Notes: generated by a model from the sequence alone, not told the origin. Positions 16,725-26,407 are shown, numbered from the stretch's first letter. The stretch: DNA of 43,207 nucleotides from Chloroflexota bacterium (GCA_026389585.1 JAPLHP010000061.1:1-43207), one strand, 5' to 3'. Translations and numbers: made by a program.

Positions 16725-17108
16725 ATGGCTGTCACCTTTGATGAACTCGGTCGACGGTTAAAAGAGGAGCGGGAACGCTTGGGCAAAGCGTTAGAGCAGT
16801 TGCGAGCGAGTGCTCCGGCTGTGGGTGAGACAAGGGAAGGCAGCCCTTATGGGAAAAAGGAGGAGGGGGCTACCGAGGCCTTTGAATTGGAAAAAAGGCT
16901 GGAGTTGGAGAGACGTGTGAGTGGACTTCTCAGTGAGGTAGAGCGCGCTTTGCAGAAGTTGGAGAAGGGGACTTATGGTCTCTGTGATATCTGTAGCCAG
17001 TCTGTAGAAATGGCTCGGCTTGAGGTTCTGCCTCAAGCGAATCTATGCCTCAGCTGTAAAGCACGGCAGGAGGCGAAAAGCGCAAAAGGTAGACTCCCTT
17101 CAAGGTAG
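16725..17108 (+). CDS. DksA/TraR-family zinc-finger protein
   Basis: 127 residues: a long coiled-coil helix region (about 5-35 and 55-80, Glu/Arg-rich) followed by a C4 zinc finger with CDIC at about 88-91 and CLSC near 109-112, and a short basic tail. This is the DksA/TraR layout, in which the coiled coil enters the RNA polymerase secondary channel and the finger stabilises it. The acidic tip residues of E. coli DksA are not evident, so a stringent-response role should not be assumed. It is the first gene of a unit with lspA and an RluA-type synthase. In many genomes a TraR/DksA gene precedes lspA, which supports the call. Confidence 0.88.
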   Translation: MAVTFDELGRRLKEERERLGKALEQLRASAPAVGETREGSPYGKKEEGATEAFELEKRLELERRVSGLLSEVERALQKLEKGTYGLCDICSQSVEMARLEVLPQANLCLSCKARQEAKSAKGRLPSR

Positions 17109-17109
17109 T

Positions 17110-17586
17110 TTGATAATCCCCAAAAGCCCTTTCATCGTTGCCTTTTCGGTTTTGGCTGCGGACCAGCTGAGCAAGCTGTGGGTCAGAGAGAATCTGGCTT
17201 TGGGGGAGTCGATACCACGCGAGGGGATTTTCAGGCTGACCCATGTGACCAATCCCGGTATCATATTTGGGATTGGGATGCCGGCAGCAGTTTCTTTGAT
17301 TTTGCCTTTGGTCGTGGTAGGTGTTGCCCTTTTCCTCTACTATCGATATGGCCTGTTCAATAACAGCTTGATCAATGTGGCCATGGGCTTTTTCCTTGGT
17401 GGGAGCCTGGGCAATCTGGTCGATCGACTATTCTTTGGCCGTGTGACGGACTTTATTGATATCCAGTGGGGCCGTTTTCAGTGGCCGACTTTCAACCTTG
17501 CTGATATGGCTATCCTTCTGGGTACACTTCTCTTCATTGTCTTTATCTTCAGGCTTCGCCTGCGAAAGACACCAAAGCATGGCTGA
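17110..17586 (+). CDS. lspA: Lipoprotein signal peptidase (signal peptidase II)
   Basis: Inner-membrane aspartyl protease that cleaves prolipoprotein signal peptides after lipidation. Four hydrophobic helices are visible, with conserved motifs DQLSKLWV, NPGIIFGI, GGSLGNLVDRL and FNLADMAI. The Asp residues of the last two form the catalytic pair. Start choice: the open frame extends back to an ATG at 17020, overlapping the previous gene by 89 nt. A TTG at 17110, just after the upstream stop, gives 158 residues, the normal length, beginning MIIPKSPFIVAF. I prefer the TTG, with an AAGG just before it. It overlaps the next gene by 1 nt. Confidence 0.93.
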   Translation: MIIPKSPFIVAFSVLAADQLSKLWVRENLALGESIPREGIFRLTHVTNPGIIFGIGMPAAVSLILPLVVVGVALFLYYRYGLFNNSLINVAMGFFLGGSLGNLVDRLFFGRVTDFIDIQWGRFQWPTFNLADMAILLGTLLFIVFIFRLRLRKTPKHG

Positions 17587-18497
17587 TGGAAATAGCCAGA
17601 ACCATTCATCTCATTGCAGATAAGGCAGGTCTCCGCCTCGATCTGTCTATCTGCCAATCAGACAAGGACCTAACCCGTTCCTATGTCCAAAGACTGATCA
17701 ATAGTGGCTATGTGACCGTGAATGACAGGGTGGCAAAGCCGAGTCTCAAGATCAAGGTTGGCGATGCTATTGTCGTCAACTTGCCCCCGCCTGACCCCCC
17801 GCCTGCACTTGTTGCTGAACACATGCCGCTGGCTATTCTCTATGAGGACAGTGACCTTCTGGTCATTGACAAGCCTGCTGGTCTCACGGTCTATCCCGCC
17901 CCTGGCCATCCGAGTCACACCCTGATGAATGCTGTTCTGGCTCATTGTCCTGATATCTCAAACATCGATGGTTCGGTGCGTCCTGGAATAGTACATCGCC
18001 TGGACAAAGATACTTCAGGGGTGATGGTAGTAGCCAAGAACAAGGTAGCCCAGTTAGATCTTTCTGCACAATTGAAGAGCCGCCGCGTATTAAAGAAATA
18101 CCTTGTATTGGTCAAAGGACATCCTTCTCCAGAAGAGGGTGTTATTGAAGCCCCCATAGGACGGCATCCCAAGGACCGTAAAAAGATGGCGGTAGTCCCT
18201 GGTGGAAGGGAAGCCTGCACGCTCTATCGAGTGAAAAGACGGCTGGACGGTTACACCCTGGTAGAGGCAACGCTACAAACAGGTCGCACTCATCAGATCC
18301 GGGTGCATTTCTCGCGCATGGGTTGGCCAGTAGCTGGTGATCCTGTATATGGGATGAGAACGCCGCATCTTCAAAGGCAGTTCGTGCATGCTTTTCTGCT
18401 GGGATTCCGGCTTCCCAGCACGGGAGAGTATGTGGAATTCCAATCGGAGTTGCCCGCGGACCTAGAGGAAGCGCTGGAGAAAGTCTCGCGGTTGTAG
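17586..18497 (+). CDS. rluD: RluA-family 23S rRNA pseudouridine synthase
   Basis: 303 residues: an N-terminal S4 RNA-binding domain (about 15-75, with SYVQRLINSGYVTVND) and a catalytic domain. The hallmark motif VHRLDKDTSGVMVVAKN carries the catalytic Asp, and RTHQIRVHFS and GDPVYG follow. RluA-family enzymes turn uridine into pseudouridine. The S4 domain and length favour an RluD-like enzyme acting on 23S rRNA, but the exact target sites cannot be read. The ATG shares one base with the lspA stop (TGATG), so the two are translationally coupled. The gene converges on glnS, 46 nt away. Confidence 0.92.
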   Translation: MEIARTIHLIADKAGLRLDLSICQSDKDLTRSYVQRLINSGYVTVNDRVAKPSLKIKVGDAIVVNLPPPDPPPALVAEHMPLAILYEDSDLLVIDKPAGLTVYPAPGHPSHTLMNAVLAHCPDISNIDGSVRPGIVHRLDKDTSGVMVVAKNKVAQLDLSAQLKSRRVLKKYLVLVKGHPSPEEGVIEAPIGRHPKDRKKMAVVPGGREACTLYRVKRRLDGYTLVEATLQTGRTHQIRVHFSRMGWPVAGDPVYGMRTPHLQRQFVHAFLLGFRLPSTGEYVEFQSELPADLEEALEKVSRL

Positions 18498-18543
18498 GCT
18501 TTGTTCCCTGTAGCGGCTTGTACTTTATAACAAGGGTGTCATT

Positions 18544-20232
18544 TCAAAGCTGTTTCTCGATCTTGGCCCACGAATCGCGCAAGGTAACCGTCCGGTTGAA
18601 TACCAACCGTTCGGTAGAAGAGTCCTTTGAATCTACGCAGAAATAACCCAGCCGTTCGAACTGATAACGGCTTCTCGGGGCCGCACCTGCAAGGCTGGGC
18701 TCGACATAACCCCTCAAAATCTGCAGCGAATCGGGGTTTAGGACGCCTTCAAAACCGCTCCCATCTGTGACATTGGCGGGGTCTTCTACTGTAAACAGCC
18801 GATCGTAATGGCGTACCTCCGCCTCGAGCGCGTGGCCTGCCGAAACCCAGTGTATGGTTCCTTTGACCTTGCGCCCGTCCGGCGTGTTCCCACCGCGAGT
18901 TGTTGGATCGTAGGTGCAATGCAGTTCGACCACCTCTCCGGTGCGCTCATCCTTCACCACTCCAACACAGGTGATGAGATACGCGTACCGCAGCCGCACC
19001 TCACGGCCGGGGGCCAGACGGAAGAACTTGCCCGGCGGGTCTTCGCGGAAATCATCCTGCTCAATGTATAGCACGCGCGAGAAGGGCACATTGCGCGTGC
19101 CGGCATCGGGGTCTTCAGGGTTGTTGACGGCATCCATCTCTTCGGTTTGGCCCTCAGGGTAATTGTCGATGACCACACGGAGGGGGTTCAACACGGCCAT
19201 AACGCGCGGAGCGCTCTTGTTCAGATCGTCCCGGATGCAGTGCTCAAGCAGCGCGATGTCGATAGTGCTGTCTGCCTTAGCAACGCCGATGCGGTCGCAG
19301 AAATCGCGGATGGACTTTGGCGTATACCCGCGTCTGCGCAGACCGGAGACGGTCGGCAGCCGGGGGTCGTCCCAGCCGGTGACGTGTCCCTGTTGCACCA
19401 ATTGCAGCAGCTTCCGCTTGCTCATCACAGTGTAGGTGAGATTGAGGCGGGCGAACTCGATCTGTTGCGGATGATAGACCCCAAGCTGGTCAATAAACCA
19501 GTCGTACAGTGGGCGGTGGTCCTCGAATTCCAGCGTACAGATGGAATGAGTGATGCCTTCGATGGAGTCCTCGAGTCCGTGGGCCCAATCGTACATAGGG
19601 TAGATGCACCACCTGTTGCCTGTACGATGATGCTCTGCATGCAGGATGCGGTACATCACCGGATCGCGCATATTGAGGTTCGGCGATGCCATGTCGATCT
19701 TGGCGCGAAGCACTCGTGTGCCGTTCTCAAACTCTCCTGCCCTCATGCGTTCGAACAGGTTGAGGTTCTCCTCCACAGAGCGGTTGCGGTACGGACTCTC
19801 CTTGCCGGGCTCGGTAAGGGTGCCGCGGTACTCCCTGGTATCGTCGCTACTCAGGTCGTCAACGTAAGCCTTGCCGTCTTTTATCAACTGGACGGCGTAG
19901 CGGTACATCTGCTCAAAATAGTCCGATGCATAGAATAACCTGTCCTCCCAGTCGAAGCCGATCCAGCGCACGTCCTCTATGATCGACTCGACATATTCAT
20001 GTTCCTCCCTGGTGGGATTCGTATCATCGAAACGCAGGTTGCACAGTCCTTTATACTGGGCGGCGATGCCGAAATTGAGACAGATTGATTTGGCGTGGCC
20101 GATGTGCAAGTAGCCGTTCGGCTCGGGTGGGAACCGCGTGTGCACGCGCCCCCCGTATTTGTGGTTCTTGATGTCCTCGTTGATGATATCCCGAATAAAA
20201 TCGGAGGGAGTTTTTTGTTCTGCCGCAGTCAT
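18544..20232 (-). CDS. glnS: Glutaminyl-tRNA synthetase
   Basis: 562 residues from the ATG at 20232 ([13 protein letters not shown]). The class I signatures are clear: [16 protein letters not shown] (HIGH) and VMSKRKLL (KMSKS equivalent). The GlnRS-specific [10 protein letters not shown] and [23 protein letters not shown] blocks are present, and the C-terminal anticodon-binding beta-barrels fill about 340-562. It charges tRNA-Gln directly. An open frame reaching 20598 is rejected because that extension covers the promoter and lacks family similarity. Base and codon use look more GC-rich than neighbours. GlnRS is thought to have spread from eukaryotes to bacteria by transfer, so a foreign origin is plausible. 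gltX diverges from it. Confidence 0.96.
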   Translation of the reverse strand: MTAAEQKTPSDFIRDIINEDIKNHKYGGRVHTRFPPEPNGYLHIGHAKSICLNFGIAAQYKGLCNLRFDDTNPTREEHEYVESIIEDVRWIGFDWEDRLFYASDYFEQMYRYAVQLIKDGKAYVDDLSSDDTREYRGTLTEPGKESPYRNRSVEENLNLFERMRAGEFENGTRVLRAKIDMASPNLNMRDPVMYRILHAEHHRTGNRWCIYPMYDWAHGLEDSIEGITHSICTLEFEDHRPLYDWFIDQLGVYHPQQIEFARLNLTYTVMSKRKLLQLVQQGHVTGWDDPRLPTVSGLRRRGYTPKSIRDFCDRIGVAKADSTIDIALLEHCIRDDLNKSAPRVMAVLNPLRVVIDNYPEGQTEEMDAVNNPEDPDAGTRNVPFSRVLYIEQDDFREDPPGKFFRLAPGREVRLRYAYLITCVGVVKDERTGEVVELHCTYDPTTRGGNTPDGRKVKGTIHWVSAGHALEAEVRHYDRLFTVEDPANVTDGSGFEGVLNPDSLQILRGYVEPSLAGAAPRSRYQFERLGYFCVDSKDSSTERLVFNRTVTLRDSWAKIEKQL

Positions 20233-20317
20233 ATTCTTTCCCCTGCAATAGCCAATTCTGTGCTGATCCTCTGGAATTGAAGTAGCTTTGCCCTGACTAC
20301 CAGTTTGAATGTCAACT

Positions 20318-20346
20318 AAAGTACAATTTCTGTTAGGCTTTGTCAA
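20318..20346 (-). promoter_or_regulatory. glnS promoter
   Basis: Minus strand: a perfect TTGACA (20341-20346), a 17 nt spacer and a weak -10 TACTTT (20318-20323). The leader to the ATG at 20232 would be about 80 nt. The gltX promoter must lie on the other strand in the same 226 bp gap; a TAGAAT near 20396 is a weak candidate. Confidence 0.5.
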
Positions 20347-20458
20347 TGATCGGGTCGATTGAATGACTCTCGAATAGACGCTCAATGCTGATGATGTTAG
20401 AATGACTATCCATGGAAGTCGCTGTTCTTGTATCAAATAACTGTATCGGCAGGGAGCC

Positions 20459-21943
20459 ATGAGTACCGAAGGCGTCAGGGTGCGATATGCTCCCAGCCCA
20501 ACCGGATACCCGCATATCGGAAATATCAGGACCGCCCTGTTCAACTGGCTGTTCGCCAGGCACACTGGCGGCAAGTTCATCGTCCGCATTGAGGACACCG
20601 ATCAGTCGCGCAAGGTAGAGGGCGCGGTGGAGGCGATACTTGACAGCTTGCGCTGGTTGGACATTGACTGGGATGAGGGGCCGGAGGTTGGAGGCGATTA
20701 CGGGCCGTATTTCCAGTCGGAGCGGCGGGAGCTGTATCAAAAGTATGCGCAGCAATTGCTGGAGAGCGGGCGCGCCTATAAATGCTATTGCTCGTCGGAG
20801 CGTCTGGCCCAGATGCGCGCTGTGACGGCAGAGCGCAAGGAGTCGATGCGCAGCTACGACCGCCATTGCCGTGACCTGAGCCCGAATGAACAAGCACAGT
20901 TCGAATCTCAAGGCGTTGCGCCTGTGATACGCTTCAAGGTGCCGCTTGGCGGACAGACAACGTTCCATGACCTTATCCGCGGTGACATAACGTTCGACAA
21001 CAGCGAGCTCGATGATCTGGTACTGCTGAAGTCGGATGGCTATCCGACGTATCACCTGGCCAATATTGTCGATGATCATTTTATGAAGATCACTCATGTC
21101 ATGCGGGCCGATGAGTGGCTTTCCTCCACCCCAAGGCACGTTCTGCTATACAACGCGTTTGAGTGGGAACCGCCACTCTATGCCCATTTGCCTATGATTC
21201 TGGGGCCGGACAAGTCAAAACTGAGCAAACGCCATGGTGCTACGGCCCTGCTGGACTATCGGGACCAGGGGTATCTGCCGGAGACTATTATCAACTTCCT
21301 GGCCCTCCTGGGTTGGTCCCTGGATGACAAGACCGATATTATCGGCCGGGAGGACTTGATCAGGGATTTCTCTCTGGAGCGCGTCAGCAAGACGGCTGCG
21401 GTATTTGACATAAAGAAGATCCAGTGGATGAATGGCCTCTACATTCGCAAGCTGGGCCATTCCGGGTTGGCTCAACGGGCTTTGCCCTATTTCGATAAGC
21501 ATCTCCCGGTTCAGGTGAAGCGCCCGCTGGATATCGGGTATGTGAGTCAGGTTGTGGCACTGGTGCAGGAACGGGCGAAGACGCTCTGCGAGCTTGCTGA
21601 GGTGAGCGGGTTCTTCTTTCTGGAAGAGATGGACTATCCTGTGGATCTGCTGGTGAAGGGTGGCATGAGGAGAGGGAGAGCCAGTGAGTTGCTGGGGGTG
21701 GCTCTCTTGAGGTTGGAGTCACTGGAGCCGTTTGATGTGGTTAGCCTGGAATCCTTGCTTCGTTCCTTAGCAGAGGAGTTGTCTATCAAGACAGGAGAAT
21801 TCTTTGGCCTTCTTCGCGTGGCAATCACTGGTCGCACCGCTACCCCTCCCCTTTTTGAGACCATGATGGTGCTGGGCAGGGATAGGTGTCTCAGGCGGAT
21901 TAAGGCAGCGATAGATCGGTTGCAGAATAGCGCTGGCCCTTAG
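20459..21943 (+). CDS. gltX: Glutamyl-tRNA synthetase
   Basis: 494 residues, class I synthetase. [18 protein letters not shown] contains the HIGH-type motif as [17 protein letters not shown] is typical of GluRS, and [15 protein letters not shown] carries the KMSKS loop. The C-terminal helical anticodon-binding domain fills about 330-494. It charges tRNA-Glu; whether it also charges tRNA-Gln is not resolvable, but a separate GlnRS is encoded next door. GluRS and GlnRS genes diverge here, so both aminoacylations may share regulation. The spacing and GGGAG before the ATG are acceptable. Confidence 0.95.
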   Translation: MSTEGVRVRYAPSPTGYPHIGNIRTALFNWLFARHTGGKFIVRIEDTDQSRKVEGAVEAILDSLRWLDIDWDEGPEVGGDYGPYFQSERRELYQKYAQQLLESGRAYKCYCSSERLAQMRAVTAERKESMRSYDRHCRDLSPNEQAQFESQGVAPVIRFKVPLGGQTTFHDLIRGDITFDNSELDDLVLLKSDGYPTYHLANIVDDHFMKITHVMRADEWLSSTPRHVLLYNAFEWEPPLYAHLPMILGPDKSKLSKRHGATALLDYRDQGYLPETIINFLALLGWSLDDKTDIIGREDLIRDFSLERVSKTAAVFDIKKIQWMNGLYIRKLGHSGLAQRALPYFDKHLPVQVKRPLDIGYVSQVVALVQERAKTLCELAEVSGFFFLEEMDYPVDLLVKGGMRRGRASELLGVALLRLESLEPFDVVSLESLLRSLAEELSIKTGEFFGLLRVAITGRTATPPLFETMMVLGRDRCLRRIKAAIDRLQNSAGP

Positions 21944-21960
21944 CCTACCAGGGCTCATCG

Positions 21961-22079
21961 GCAGACCTGAAGGTCTGCGCTACATCTTTCGGGGGATTGT
22001 TGACGTATCCATTTCTTGGGTCAATGGCTTTTGACCTTGGGGAGTTGTAGGGGGAAGTAGTGCAGGTCTTTAGACCTGC
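21961..22079. repeat. Pair of short palindromic repeats
   Basis: GCAGACC-TGAA-GGTCTGC (21961-21978) and GCAGGTC-TTTA-GACCTGC (22062-22079) are two 18 nt palindromes with 7 bp stems and 4 nt loops, 84 nt apart. They lie between gltX and CoA-transferase pair B and look like short dispersed intergenic elements. The first could also help end gltX transcription, but it has no T-tract. Confidence 0.65.
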
Positions 22080-22119
22080 CAGGGCCAGCTGGCGGAGTCC
22101 AAATGTTTGAGAATTGCTC

Positions 22120-23334
22120 ATGTCTCTATTAGCGGGACGAACTGCTCTGGAAGGCCTGCGGATCCTGGATTTGACCAGTGAGAAGGGCGCCTTTTGCGGC
22201 AAGCTCCTGGCCGATATGGGGGCTGACGTAATCAAGGTTGAGCCTCCTGGTGGTGATCGGACTAGAACATCAGGCCCTTTCCTGAATGATGTACCAAACG
22301 CTGAGGCAAGCCTCTCTTTCTGGTACAACAACACCAGTAAGCGAGGTATTACTCTGAATTTGGAGCACGGTGAGGGACAAAAGGTATTCAGGAAGCTGGC
22401 TCGCACTGCAGATGTGGTGGTAGAGGCCTTTCCTTCCGGATATCTGAAGAAGCTATCCCTGGATTATGAAGCGCTCAAGGAGCTTAACCCTCGCCTTATC
22501 ATGACTTCCATCACCAGCTTCGGTCAAACGGGGCCCTACAGGGACTATGCATCATGTGATCTAGTGGCTCTGGCGCTTGGGGGTCAGATGTATGTCTCTG
22601 GTGACTCGGATACTCCACCGCTGAAGGCCTATGGAGAGCAGGCCTATCTCATTGCTTCTCTCTTTGGAGCAATTGGCACCCTGATGGCCTTGTACCATCG
22701 GCATTTGGGCGGCCGAGGTCAGCTTGTGGATATCTCTATACATGAGTGCGTAGCTGGGATGATAGAACATGTCAATGTGCGTTACCTCTATGAAGGAGTA
22801 GTGGCCAGAAGGCAAGGCAGCTTGCATTGGGACAATGCCTTCCGCGTATTCCCTTGTAGGGATGGCTACATAGTTCTCACTCTGTTTCAGGAGTGGGATA
22901 CCCTTGTAGAATTGTTGGACAGCGAGGGGATGGCTGCCGATTTGAAAGATGAGAGATGGTGTAACCACACAGTAAGAAGCAGAGAGGCGGATCACATTAT
23001 TCAGGTTCTGGGGAGATGGGCCATGAGGCATACGGCGACGGAGTTGATGGATCTCGGACAGTTGCTCCGGCTTCCCTGGGCAGTGGTGAATTCGATAAAG
23101 CTGGTGAGTCATAATCCCCACCTCTTGGAACGGGGATTTTTCGTAGAGGTGGCTCACCCTGAGCATGGTGCCTCATTTTGCTATCCCGGTGCCCCTTACA
23201 GGTTTAGCCGCACTCCCTGGCGGGTGTGGAGGCGGGCTCCGCTCATTGGTGAGCATAATCAAGAGATATTCGGAAGGGAATTGGGGTTGTCCCCGGCAGA
23301 GATAGCTGGTTTGATCTCTGGTGGTGTCATCTGA
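22120..23334 (+). CDS. Family III (CaiB/BaiF) CoA-transferase, first gene of pair B
   Basis: 404 residues from the ATG at 22120; an in-frame TTG at 22114 is an alternative. Motifs: LEGLRILDLTSEKGAFCGK, LADMGADVIKVEPPGG, FGQTGPYRDY, catalytic Asp in GRGQLVDISIHE, and APLIGEHNQEIFGRELG at the end. The C-terminus (LGLSPAEIAGLISGGVI) matches the first gene of pair A, not its own partner. The start of the next gene overlaps its stop by 1 nt (TGATG), so the two are co-translated. The typical AGP after the first beta strand is replaced here by KGAF. Substrate unknown. Confidence 0.9.
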   Translation: MSLLAGRTALEGLRILDLTSEKGAFCGKLLADMGADVIKVEPPGGDRTRTSGPFLNDVPNAEASLSFWYNNTSKRGITLNLEHGEGQKVFRKLARTADVVVEAFPSGYLKKLSLDYEALKELNPRLIMTSITSFGQTGPYRDYASCDLVALALGGQMYVSGDSDTPPLKAYGEQAYLIASLFGAIGTLMALYHRHLGGRGQLVDISIHECVAGMIEHVNVRYLYEGVVARRQGSLHWDNAFRVFPCRDGYIVLTLFQEWDTLVELLDSEGMAADLKDERWCNHTVRSREADHIIQVLGRWAMRHTATELMDLGQLLRLPWAVVNSIKLVSHNPHLLERGFFVEVAHPEHGASFCYPGAPYRFSRTPWRVWRRAPLIGEHNQEIFGRELGLSPAEIAGLISGGVI

Positions 23335-24518
23335 TGTTGGGAGCATTGTCAGGCTTAAGAGTGCTCGATTTTACCTGGGTATTGGCTGGCCCCTTTGCCA
23401 CCAGGTTGCTGGCGGATCATGGTGCTGAGGTGATTAAGGTTCAGTCCAGGGTGACTATGGAGGAGACGGAGCGTAATATCAATGGGTATTTCAATACCTG
23501 GAATCGCAACAAGTTAGGCATTTCCTTGAATGTCTCCGAACCTCAGGGGATTGAGCTGGTGAAGAAGCTGGTTCAGGTAAGTGACGTACTGGTGGAGAAC
23601 TTCAGCCCCCGGGTAATGAAGAACTGGGGCTTGGACTACGATACACTGACGGAAGTAAGGCCTGACCTGATCATGGTCAGCATGTCTGGGATGGGGCAGA
23701 CAGGTCCGTGGAAAGACTACGTCGCATTCGGAGCTACAATTCAGGCCTTGAGTGGGATTACTCATCTGACCACCTGCCCCGGGAAACCTCCTTTAGGTCT
23801 GGGTTATTCCTATGCGGACCAGGTGGCTGGTCTGATGGGTGTATTAGCCATTCTGGAAGCTTTAGAGCATCGGCGAAAAACAGGCGAAGGACAATATATA
23901 GACCTGGCTGAGTTAGAGAGCATGAGCGGTTTGCTGGGAACAGCCTTGCTGGATTACCAGGCCAATCACAGGGATGCCTCTCCTATAGGCAACTGCTCGG
24001 CTTACCAGCCTGCTGCCCCTCACGGCGTTTATCGTTGTATGGGTGAGGACAGGTGGTGTGCTATTGCTGTATTCACCGGAGAGGAATGGCAGGCTTTCTG
24101 CAGGGTTTTGGGTCATCCTTGCTGGACCATGGATAAGGATTTTGCCACTCCACTGGACCGCTGGCGGAACACTGCCCGGTTAGATGTACTGGTGGAGGAA
24201 TGGACGAAGCGACACGCTGCTGAAGAGGTGATGGGCCTGCTTCAGGAGGTGGGCGTGGCGGCTGGGGTGGTGCAGAATGCGGCTGATCTGGCCGGAGACC
24301 CGCAGCTTAGATCAAGGGGTTTCTTTGTGGAGTTGGATCATTCGGTAATGGGCAAGACAGTCTCAGATGGCAGTCTGATCAAGCTGGGTGATACCCCGGC
24401 CCATTTTCACAGGGCAGCTCCTCTTTTGGGGCAGGATAATAACTATATTTATCATCATCTACTGGGGATGTCGGAGGATGAACTGGAACAGTATGCTGCG
24501 GAGGGGGTTATTTCCTGA
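23334..24518 (+). CDS. Family III (CaiB/BaiF) CoA-transferase, second gene of pair B
   Basis: 394 residues. Motifs: LSGLRVLDFTWVLAGPFATR, LADHGAEVIKVQ, VENFSPRVMKNWGLDY, MGQTGPWKDY, catalytic Asp in GEGQYIDLAELE, and APLLGQDNNYIYHHLLGM. It matches the second gene of pair A in the NFSPRVMK, EEWQAF and NNY blocks. The strict 1 nt overlap with the upstream gene, plus the same order in pair A, points to an obligate two-protein enzyme. By analogy the pair could transfer CoA from a donor such as succinyl-CoA to a carboxylate, feeding acyl-CoA degradation; this is inference. Confidence 0.9.
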   Translation: MLGALSGLRVLDFTWVLAGPFATRLLADHGAEVIKVQSRVTMEETERNINGYFNTWNRNKLGISLNVSEPQGIELVKKLVQVSDVLVENFSPRVMKNWGLDYDTLTEVRPDLIMVSMSGMGQTGPWKDYVAFGATIQALSGITHLTTCPGKPPLGLGYSYADQVAGLMGVLAILEALEHRRKTGEGQYIDLAELESMSGLLGTALLDYQANHRDASPIGNCSAYQPAAPHGVYRCMGEDRWCAIAVFTGEEWQAFCRVLGHPCWTMDKDFATPLDRWRNTARLDVLVEEWTKRHAAEEVMGLLQEVGVAAGVVQNAADLAGDPQLRSRGFFVELDHSVMGKTVSDGSLIKLGDTPAHFHRAAPLLGQDNNYIYHHLLGMSEDELEQYAAEGVIS

Positions 24519-25404
24519 GGTTGGAGAAGTAGGAGAGATAGCCTGAGAGAATCATCTGGTATTGCGCAGGGAGGTCTGCCTCGGGGAAATATCCTTTGAC
24601 GTATTCCGACAGGCGCAGCCATATCTTCTGAGTATCTTCCCCTGCTTGAAGGGCCTTCTGAACAATCTGACCGAAGGTGGTGGCATTCATCTTCGCCTGC
24701 TCAATATGCTTTTGCGCATTGGTTCTTGTTCCACAATGGGAATAGAAGAGCAGCTTGGGACGGAGATGAGCTATCCTATCCATCGTTGCCAGATAGAGCT
24801 GCAGATCAAAAGGCGGCACTGCTGCCGGCAGAGGAAAATCCGGCATATTATCCGGGATAACCCCCAGTGCTTCCCCGCAGAAGATGCCTTGGGTTGAGCT
24901 GTCCAGAATCGAGATGTGATGTGATGCATGCCCGGGAGAGAAGAGTATCTTCAGCTCTCTCTTGCCCAGACGAATTGTCTCGCCGTCTTCAGCTATGTGT
25001 ATCTGCTTCTCCGGGACAGCGAGGATAGGTCCGAATGATTTCTCAAAATCATCGCCGAAGACGAGGCGGGTGCTGTTGATTAGTTTTGAAGGCTCTTTCA
25101 TGTGTACTGCCCCTCGCGGATGGAGTACCACTCTGGCATTGGGGAGATTCTGGGACAGGAAGCCTGATCCTCCTCCGTGATCTACATGGATGTGAGTAGG
25201 AATGATATAGGCTATGTTGTCCGGGGTGATACCGATCTCTTTAGAGCTGCTGAGCAGTCTGGAGGCTGTAGTTGTGGAGCCGGGCTCAATCAAAACTGAT
25301 ATCCGGTCCTCAACCAACAGGTATGCTACCTCATTGATGGAGAAAGGCGTATCCGGTGTATATGTGAGGAGAAATGTATTCCGGGCTATCTCTGTGATTC
25401 GCAT
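24508..25404 (-). CDS. Metallo-beta-lactamase-fold hydrolase
   Basis: 298 residues. The metal-binding signature THIHVDHGGG (HxHxDH) is at about residues 70-79, followed by SPGHASHHISI (third-site His), the bridging Asp region FCGEALGVIPDN, and YSHCG near 220. This is the glyoxalase II/ROO-type MBL superfamily, but no subfamily is evident. The last ~60 residues are helical. It converges on and overlaps the CoA-transferase by 11 nt. Members of this superfamily near acyl-CoA genes can be thioester hydrolases, but that is only a possibility here. Confidence 0.85.
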   Translation of the reverse strand: MRITEIARNTFLLTYTPDTPFSINEVAYLLVEDRISVLIEPGSTTTASRLLSSSKEIGITPDNIAYIIPTHIHVDHGGGSGFLSQNLPNARVVLHPRGAVHMKEPSKLINSTRLVFGDDFEKSFGPILAVPEKQIHIAEDGETIRLGKRELKILFSPGHASHHISILDSSTQGIFCGEALGVIPDNMPDFPLPAAVPPFDLQLYLATMDRIAHLRPKLLFYSHCGTRTNAQKHIEQAKMNATTFGQIVQKALQAGEDTQKIWLRLSEYVKGYFPEADLPAQYQMILSGYLSYFSNLRK

Positions 25405-25637
25405 GGTTGTTCCCAGGGTTACAACGTGACTGCAAAACAGATGATATCACAGCATGAGCTTTTTGGCTCCCCTGCCGGCTGGATCTGAGATGGACTTGGA
25501 AGCATGGGGGAGTATTGAATTGGGTTGCGTGTAGCGCCGTTGTATTGCTAAGATAGCCAAAAGCGACTTGTTTGGCTTGGCTATAGAGCCCGGTACGTTA
25601 TTCGGCAAAATGGGCTGCCCAAGAAGGAGGTAAGGAA

Positions 25638-26390
25638 TTGTCTGGATTACTGACAGGCAAGGTTGCTCTGGTAACTGGCGGGTCTTCTGGGATCGGCAGG
25701 GGGACAGCGCTGGTGTTCGCCCGCGAAAAGGCAAGGGTGGTGATAGCTGACATACTGGTTGACGAAGGGCTGGAGACGGTTCGTCTTGTCAGGGAAGCCG
25801 GAGGCGAAGCCATCTTCGTGAAATGTGATGTTTCCCGAGGGGCAGAGGTTACGATGCTGGTGGACAAAGTTGTTGAGACATACGGCAGACTGGACTGCGC
25901 TTTCAATAATGCTGGTGTTGAAGGTACCGTGTCGACGACGGCCGACTGTACCGAGGACAACTGGGACCGCCTAATCAGCGTTAACCTCAGGGGGATGTGG
26001 TTGTGCCTGAAGTATGAGATTACGCAGATGCTGAAGCAGGGTGGCGGCGTCATCGTCAATACGGCCTCGGTGGGGGGGCTGGTGGGTCTTCAGGGTTTGT
26101 CAGCCTACTGTGCCTCCAAGGGTGGTGTGGTGCAGCTGACGCGCACAGCGGCACTGGAGTATGCCAGATCCAATATTCGTATAAACGCTGTCTGCCCGGG
26201 CGGCATCCGTACCGGAATGTCGAAGCGCCTGGGCAAGCAGCCACAAATAGGTGATCCCCAGCCTTCTCCGATGAGACGTTGGGGCAAGCCGGAGGAGGTT
26301 GGCGAGGCGGTTGCCTGGCTGTGTTCAGACGCCGCTTCGTTCGTCACCGGTCACATGATGGTACTGGATGGAGGCTTCGTAGCACAATAG
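25638..26390 (+). CDS. Short-chain dehydrogenase/reductase
   Basis: 250 residues, classical SDR. The TTG start at 25638 is supported by AGAAGGAGG 7 nt upstream. Motifs: Rossmann TGGSSGIG at about 14-21, CDVS after the fourth strand, NNAG, the catalytic Ser in NTASVGG, the YCASK catalytic Tyr-Lys, and the PGGIRT region. The Asp after the second beta strand (VVIADI) favours NAD(H). The C-terminus GHMMVLDGGF is standard. It is similar in pattern to FabG and to hydroxyacyl-CoA or steroid dehydrogenases; substrate not determinable. It converges on hisB with a 17 nt gap. Confidence 0.92.
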   Translation: MSGLLTGKVALVTGGSSGIGRGTALVFAREKARVVIADILVDEGLETVRLVREAGGEAIFVKCDVSRGAEVTMLVDKVVETYGRLDCAFNNAGVEGTVSTTADCTEDNWDRLISVNLRGMWLCLKYEITQMLKQGGGVIVNTASVGGLVGLQGLSAYCASKGGVVQLTRTAALEYARSNIRINAVCPGGIRTGMSKRLGKQPQIGDPQPSPMRRWGKPEEVGEAVAWLCSDAASFVTGHMMVLDGGFVAQ

Positions 26391-26407
26391 ACTGGAGCCT
26401 CAGGACA

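Noticed and set aside
19147-19938. 263-codon open frame on the plus strand
   Set aside because: It is antisense to glnS, which has full family motifs. The long frame comes from GC-rich codon bias in glnS.
20333-21139. 268-codon open frame on the minus strand
   Set aside because: It covers the gltX coding region and the glnS promoter in antisense, with no recognisable motifs.
22561-23166. 201-codon open frame on the minus strand
   Set aside because: Antisense to the first CoA-transferase of pair B; no motif.
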